The translations under genes were made by a program, and so were the position numbers. From Oscillospiraceae bacterium (GTDB taxonomy: Bacteria > Bacillota > Clostridia > Oscillospirales > Acutalibacteraceae): 64,000 bases of DNA. The stretch covers positions 583,501 to 647,500 of the forward strand of contig CP107220.1 in the NCBI GenBank assembly GCA_025757685.1, written 5' to 3'. The notes below the pieces were generated by a model. The model was not told the DNA's origin. It worked only from the letters and a program-made list of their open reading frames with translations, and did no database searches. Shown piece by piece: positions 60,062 through 64,000 of this stretch. The stretch's first letter is position 1; each line of letters opens with the position of its first letter.

Positions 60062-62479
60062 ATGGACGAGATGAACATTTTTGAGACGGCGCCCAGCTTC
60101 CCGGTGATCCCTTTGCGGGGACTGGTGATGTTCCCGGATATGGTGCTGCACTTTGATGTGGGGCGCAAAAAGAGCGTTGCTGCGCTGAAAGCAGCCATGA
60201 ATGCGGATCAAAAGATCTTTTTAGTGTCCCAAAAGGACGCAGCGGTGGATGAACCGGGGCTGGATGATCTGTTCGGCGTAGGCGTGATTTGCTCTGTGCG
60301 GCAGATGATGCGCATTCCCGGCAGCGAAAATATGCGCGTGGTAGCCGAAGGTGACGGGCGCGGCGCTTTAATGGCGTTTGTACGCACCAAGCCGTTTCTT
60401 TCTGCGGTGGTACAGCCGCTGGAGGAACCGGAGGATCAGTTGGATCCGGATCGGGCCAATGCTTATCGCCGTGCGGTGAAAAAAGAATTTGAGCATTACG
60501 CCGAGATGGTACCCAAAATCAGCAATGATGTGATTGCTAAGGTGCTTGCTTATCAGGAAAACGGTCCTTTGGCGGATTATATTTGCTCCAATACCTTTAT
60601 GGATTATGCGGACAAGCAGGATGTGCTGGAGTGCTTGGACCCGGGTGAGCGGCTGCGTATGCTCTTAATGCTCCTGAGCAAGGAAAATACCACCCTGGAG
60701 ATTGAAACGGAGCTGCATGAGCGCGTGCAGGCTGAGATCGACAAAAATCAGCGGGAGTATTACCTACGGGAGGAAATGCGGGTGATCTCCGAGTCTTTGG
60801 GCGAGGAGGATAATCCCCAGGAGGAAGCGGACGGCTACCGGGAGAAGATCGGCAAGCTGCGCTGCGATGAGGAAGCCAAAACCCATTTGCTAAAGGAATG
60901 CGACAAGCTGGCAAAAATGCCCCAAGGTTCCCACGAGGCCACAGTGGTGCGCAATTATTTGGACAAGTGCCTGGAAATTCCGTTCGGTACATATACCAAA
61001 GACAATATGCGCCTGGATCGTGCCCGCAAGGTGCTGGATAAGGATCATTACGGATTGGATAAAGTGAAAGACCGCATTGTGGAGTCCTTGGCAGTGCTGC
61101 GGCGCAACCCGGACTTCTCCGGTCAAATTCTCTGTTTGGCAGGCCCGCCTGGGGTAGGTAAAACCTCTATCGTCAAATCCCTGGCAAAGGCCATGAACCG
61201 CAAGTATGTGCGGGTGGCGCTGGGCGGTGTCCACGATGAGGCAGAAATTCGCGGCCACAGAAAGACTTATATCGGCGCTATGCCCGGCCGCATTATTGAT
61301 GCAGTGATCAAAAGCGGCAGTATGAACCCCATTATCTTGCTGGACGAGATCGACAAGATCGGCAACGACATCAAAGGCGACCCGTCCTCCGCACTGTTGG
61401 AGGCGCTGGACCCGGAGCAGAACAATACCTTTGCCGATCATTATATTGAGTTTCCTGTGGATCTGTCTAAGGTGCTGTTTATCACCACTGCCAATGATAC
61501 TTCCACCATTGCTCCGCCGCTGTTTGACCGTATGGAGGTTATTGAGCTTGGTTCCTATACCGCTACGGAGAAGTTCCGTATCGCCAAGGATCATTTGGTG
61601 AAGAAAGAGATGACCAAGCATGCGCTGAGTGCCAGAGAGTTTAAGGTCACGGACGGCGCGCTGGAGGAGATCATCGCGCATTATACCAGAGAGGCCGGTG
61701 TGCGGCGGCTGGAGAAATGTATCGGCACCCTGTGCCGCAAGGCGTCCGTAGCGCTGGAAAGTGGCGCCAAGTCTTTTCGCGTGAACGAAAAGAACTTGCA
61801 GGACTATCTGGGCGTGCCCAAGTACACGGATGACCTGATCCCAGGCGAAAACCAAGTGGGCGTGGTCAACGGTCTGGCTTGGACTTCCGTAGGCGGCACC
61901 ATGCTGCCCATTGAAGTGTCTGCCTTCCCGGGCACCGGCAAGGTGCAGATCACCGGTAATTTAGGCGATGTGATGACCGAGAGCGTTAAGACCGCCGTGG
62001 GCTTTATCCGCTCCCGCACAGACACCTATGGTATTGACGATCAGTTCTATAAAAATAAAGACTTGCACATTCACGCTCCGGAGGCAGCCATTCCCAAGGA
62101 CGGCCCCTCTGCCGGACTGGCCATCACCACGGCGCTGGTCAGCGAGCTGACAGGCATTCCCATTCGCTGTGATGTGGCCATGACTGGCGAGATCAGCCTA
62201 AAAGGGCGGGCGCTGCCCATCGGTGGATTGAAAGAAAAGAGTATGGCCGCCTACAAGGCCGGTTGCTCCACGGTGATTATTCCGGCGGAGAACAGCAAGG
62301 ATTTGCAGGAGATCGGCGAAGAGGTGAAAGCGGGCGTGCGCTTTGTGCCGATAGACACCTTTGACCAGGTGCTGCCTATTGCGCTGGAATACATGCCCAC
62401 ACCTACCGCCCGGGAGGACAAGCCCGCCGCCGTGCCGGTGGCCAAGTCCAAGCGTGCCGATCGGCCGGTGGCTCAGTGA
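60062..62479 (+). CDS. lon: ATP-dependent protease Lon (LonA)
   Basis: Cytosolic AAA+ serine protease degrading damaged and regulatory proteins. LonA layout: N-terminal substrate domain (FPVIPLRGLVMFPDM, residues 10-200), coiled coil, AAA+ with Walker A GPPGVGKTS and Walker B LLDEIDK, and the protease domain with the Ser-Lys dyad Ser683 (KDGPSAG) and Lys726 (GGLKEK). 805 residues, normal. The ATG at 60062 has only a weak ribosome site; the ATG at 60071 is an alternative. The tail is basic/proline-rich. It is followed 7 bp later by engB. Confidence 0.96.
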   Translation: MDEMNIFETAPSFPVIPLRGLVMFPDMVLHFDVGRKKSVAALKAAMNADQKIFLVSQKDAAVDEPGLDDLFGVGVICSVRQMMRIPGSENMRVVAEGDGRGALMAFVRTKPFLSAVVQPLEEPEDQLDPDRANAYRRAVKKEFEHYAEMVPKISNDVIAKVLAYQENGPLADYICSNTFMDYADKQDVLECLDPGERLRMLLMLLSKENTTLEIETELHERVQAEIDKNQREYYLREEMRVISESLGEEDNPQEEADGYREKIGKLRCDEEAKTHLLKECDKLAKMPQGSHEATVVRNYLDKCLEIPFGTYTKDNMRLDRARKVLDKDHYGLDKVKDRIVESLAVLRRNPDFSGQILCLAGPPGVGKTSIVKSLAKAMNRKYVRVALGGVHDEAEIRGHRKTYIGAMPGRIIDAVIKSGSMNPIILLDEIDKIGNDIKGDPSSALLEALDPEQNNTFADHYIEFPVDLSKVLFITTANDTSTIAPPLFDRMEVIELGSYTATEKFRIAKDHLVKKEMTKHALSAREFKVTDGALEEIIAHYTREAGVRRLEKCIGTLCRKASVALESGAKSFRVNEKNLQDYLGVPKYTDDLIPGENQVGVVNGLAWTSVGGTMLPIEVSAFPGTGKVQITGNLGDVMTESVKTAVGFIRSRTDTYGIDDQFYKNKDLHIHAPEAAIPKDGPSAGLAITTALVSELTGIPIRCDVAMTGEISLKGRALPIGGLKEKSMAAYKAGCSTVIIPAENSKDLQEIGEEVKAGVRFVPIDTFDQVLPIALEYMPTPTAREDKPAAVPVAKSKRADRPVAQ

Positions 62480-62486
62480 GGTGCCT

Positions 62487-63077
62487 ATGAATTATAACAA
62501 AGCAACCTTTGATCGCGCCTTTGGCATCTCCGCCCAACTGCCCCCGGCAGACGGAATTGAGATTGCCTTTGCCGGGCGCTCCAATGTGGGCAAAAGCTCA
62601 CTGCTCAACCGCCTGTTTAACCGCAAGTCTCTGGCTCGGGTCAGTTCCGTACCCGGCAAGACGGTGACCGTCAACTTCTATGATGTGGACGGCGTGCACT
62701 TTGTGGATCTGCCCGGTTACGGCTATGCCAAGATCTCTAAGGCGGAGAAAAAGCGGTTTGGTGAGTTGATGGAGGGCTATTTTCAAAGCGGACGGCCCAT
62801 TCGCCTTGTGGTGCAGCTGATTGATATGCGCCACGCCCCCACGGCGGATGATCTGCAAATGATCGACTTTTTGCAGCAGATCGGACTGCCCTTTGTGGTG
62901 GTGCTCACCAAGGCGGATAAATTAAAACCCACTCAGTATAAAAAAAGACTGGAAGAACTGGGCACGGAGTTGCCAAACCTGGGCACAGGCGTGCAGGTGA
63001 TCCCGTTCTCTTCTGTGAAAGGGCAGGGGAGCGAACAGTTAAAGGCCGTGATCGAACTGGCCTGCCAGTCGGAATGA
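62487..63077 (+). CDS. engB: Ribosome biogenesis GTP-binding protein EngB (YsxC/YihA)
   Basis: A 196-residue TrmE-Era-EngA-like GTPase required for 50S assembly. G1 GRSNVGKSS (residues 30-38), G2 threonine in GKTVTVNFY, G3 DLPGYGYA, G4 LTKADK, G5 SSVKGQG. The ATG at 62487 has GTGAGGTG upstream; the longer in-frame extension overlaps lon and has no family similarity. It sits with lon in the usual clpX-lon-engB order. Confidence 0.96.
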   Translation: MNYNKATFDRAFGISAQLPPADGIEIAFAGRSNVGKSSLLNRLFNRKSLARVSSVPGKTVTVNFYDVDGVHFVDLPGYGYAKISKAEKKRFGELMEGYFQSGRPIRLVVQLIDMRHAPTADDLQMIDFLQQIGLPFVVVLTKADKLKPTQYKKRLEELGTELPNLGTGVQVIPFSSVKGQGSEQLKAVIELACQSE

Positions 63078-63098
63078 TAGAAGCGGAGGATAGAAAAG

Positions 63099-64000
63099 AT
63101 GGAGAAATTACCTTTTGTCACCAAGGAAAAGGCGGAGGAGATCGCAGCGCAGTTTCCCACCCCCTTTCATCTGTACGATGAGCGGGGTATTCGGGAAAAT
63201 GCGGCTAAACTGAAAGAGGCTTTTGCCTGGAACAAGGGCTACAAGGAGTTCTTTGCCGTCAAGGCAACGCCCAACCCCTTTCTGATTAACATTCTGCGGG
63301 AGTACGGCTGCGGCTGTGACTGCTCGTCCAAGACGGAGCTGATGCTCTCCAAAGCCATTGGCGCCGTGGGGGAAGATATTATGTTTTCTTCCAACGACAC
63401 GCCCTTAGAGGAGTTCAAATACTGCAACGACCTGGGCGGTATCATCAACCTGGATGACATTACCCATATTGAAGCAGTGGAAAAAGCCTGCGGCAAGCTG
63501 CCCCGCAAAATGAGCTGCCGCTACAATCCCGGCGGTATGTTTAAGATCACCAATGATATTATGGACAACCCGGGAGACGCCAAGTACGGTATGACCACCG
63601 AACAGCTGTTTGAGGCCTTCCGGATCATGAAGCCCAAGGGCGTAGAGGAGTTCGGCCTGCATGCCTTCCTGTGCTCCAATACGGTGACCAACGAGTATTA
63701 TCCGCTGCTGGCCAAGGTGCTGTTTGATGTAGCAGTGCGGCTGAAGAACGAGCTGGGCGTAAAAATCAGCTTTATCAATCTGTCCGGCGGTGTTGGCATT
63801 CCTTACCGTCCGGAGCAGGAGCCGAATGATATTTTGAAGATCGGCGCCGGTGTACATAAGGTGTATGATGAGGTGCTTACCGCCAACGGTATGGGCGATG
63901 TGGCGATCTATACCGAGCTCGGCCGCTTTATGATGGGCCCCTACGGCGGCTTGGTGACCCGCGCCATTAACGAAAAGCATACTTATAAGGAGTATGTGGG
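63099..64000 (+). CDS. lysA: Diaminopimelate decarboxylase LysA (3' end beyond the window)
   Basis: N-terminal 300 or so residues of a PLP-dependent fold III decarboxylase; the reading frame stays open to the last base, so the gene continues past 64000. The PLP lysine is Lys55 in FFAVKATPNP; GCGCDCSSKTEL, INLDDITHI, the HAFLCSN block and INLSGGVGIPY are typical of LysA/NspC-type decarboxylases. It would convert meso-diaminopimelate to L-lysine. AGCGGAGGA lies nine bases before the ATG. Carboxynorspermidine decarboxylase (NspC) is a related alternative, which matters because polyamine import genes are also in this window; the sequence looks nearer LysA. Confidence 0.8.
   Translation, partial: MEKLPFVTKEKAEEIAAQFPTPFHLYDERGIRENAAKLKEAFAWNKGYKEFFAVKATPNPFLINILREYGCGCDCSSKTELMLSKAIGAVGEDIMFSSNDTPLEEFKYCNDLGGIINLDDITHIEAVEKACGKLPRKMSCRYNPGGMFKITNDIMDNPGDAKYGMTTEQLFEAFRIMKPKGVEEFGLHAFLCSNTVTNEYYPLLAKVLFDVAVRLKNELGVKISFINLSGGVGIPYRPEQEPNDILKIGAGVHKVYDEVLTANGMGDVAIYTELGRFMMGPYGGLVTRAINEKHTYKEYV

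Overview
The window looks like a chromosomal segment of a spore-forming, low-to-mid GC Gram-positive anaerobe of class Clostridia, probably a gut Oscillospiraceae/Ruminococcaceae-type organism. This rests on the gene order (tig-clpP-clpX-lon-engB, rplS-rbgA-rnhB-yraN, rplI-dnaB, cdaA-cdaR), the dipicolinate synthase genes dpaA-dpaB, a butyryl-CoA/4-hydroxybutyrate-type CoA-transferase, class A PBP and VanW proteins, strong AGGAGG-type ribosome sites, and near-consensus sigma-A promoters. The species cannot be named from the sequence alone. Almost everything is on the + strand; the exceptions are the CoA-transferase/E2 pair, murC, two tRNA-Ser genes, rnhA and a DUF1540 gene.

Layout. 0-4 kb: a GPH-type sugar:cation symporter with a very long charged cytoplasmic tail, then a DUF3343 protein overlapping a cysteine desulfurase. 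4-6.3 kb: c-di-AMP synthase CdaA and its YbbR-domain regulator. 6.3-12 kb: a minus-strand operon of a CoA-transferase and a lipoyl-less E2 acyltransferase, divergent from a GH110-like beta-helix protein, then murC. 12-13.4 kb: dpaAB behind a SigK-like promoter. 13.4-18.2 kb: polyamine importer potABCD plus a HAD phosphatase. 18.2-23.4 kb: tRNA-Leu, an NSS amino-acid symporter, a TrpR-like regulator, a methyltransferase, Hsp33, then nine tRNA genes in three groups around a 120-bp direct repeat that duplicates a tRNA-Ser 3' end and its terminator. 23.4-31.5 kb: acyltransferase, comEA-comFC, a CBS/CorC membrane protein, an FGGY kinase with AraD, a VanW/Fn3 secreted protein and rnhA. 31.6-38.6 kb: RNase J, L9, DnaB, TilS, FtsH. 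38.7-43 kb: a sequence-divergent type IIA topoisomerase pair. 43-55.4 kb: secG, a DnaQ-like exonuclease, PBP1A, ruvX, an M50 protease, a split radical SAM/DUF2344 pair, rplS-rbgA-rnhB-yraN and thrC. 55.4-64 kb: DUF1540, metallophosphoesterase, the tig-clpP-clpX-lon-engB proteostasis cluster and a truncated lysA running off the end.

Most of the window is housekeeping: translation and tRNA supply, replication and topology, envelope synthesis and protein quality control. I see no complete prophage, CRISPR array, restriction system or insertion sequence. The features least explained by known annotation are the tRNA-Ser 3'-end/terminator duplication with its three GCTGC-centred hairpins, the stand-alone E2 acyltransferase beside the CoA-transferase, the symporter tail of about 316 residues, the divergent topoisomerase pair, the histone-H1-like tail on trigger factor, and a C-terminally anchored polyamine-binding protein. 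Frequent 4-bp ATGA overlaps and several TTG starts are typical of the segment.
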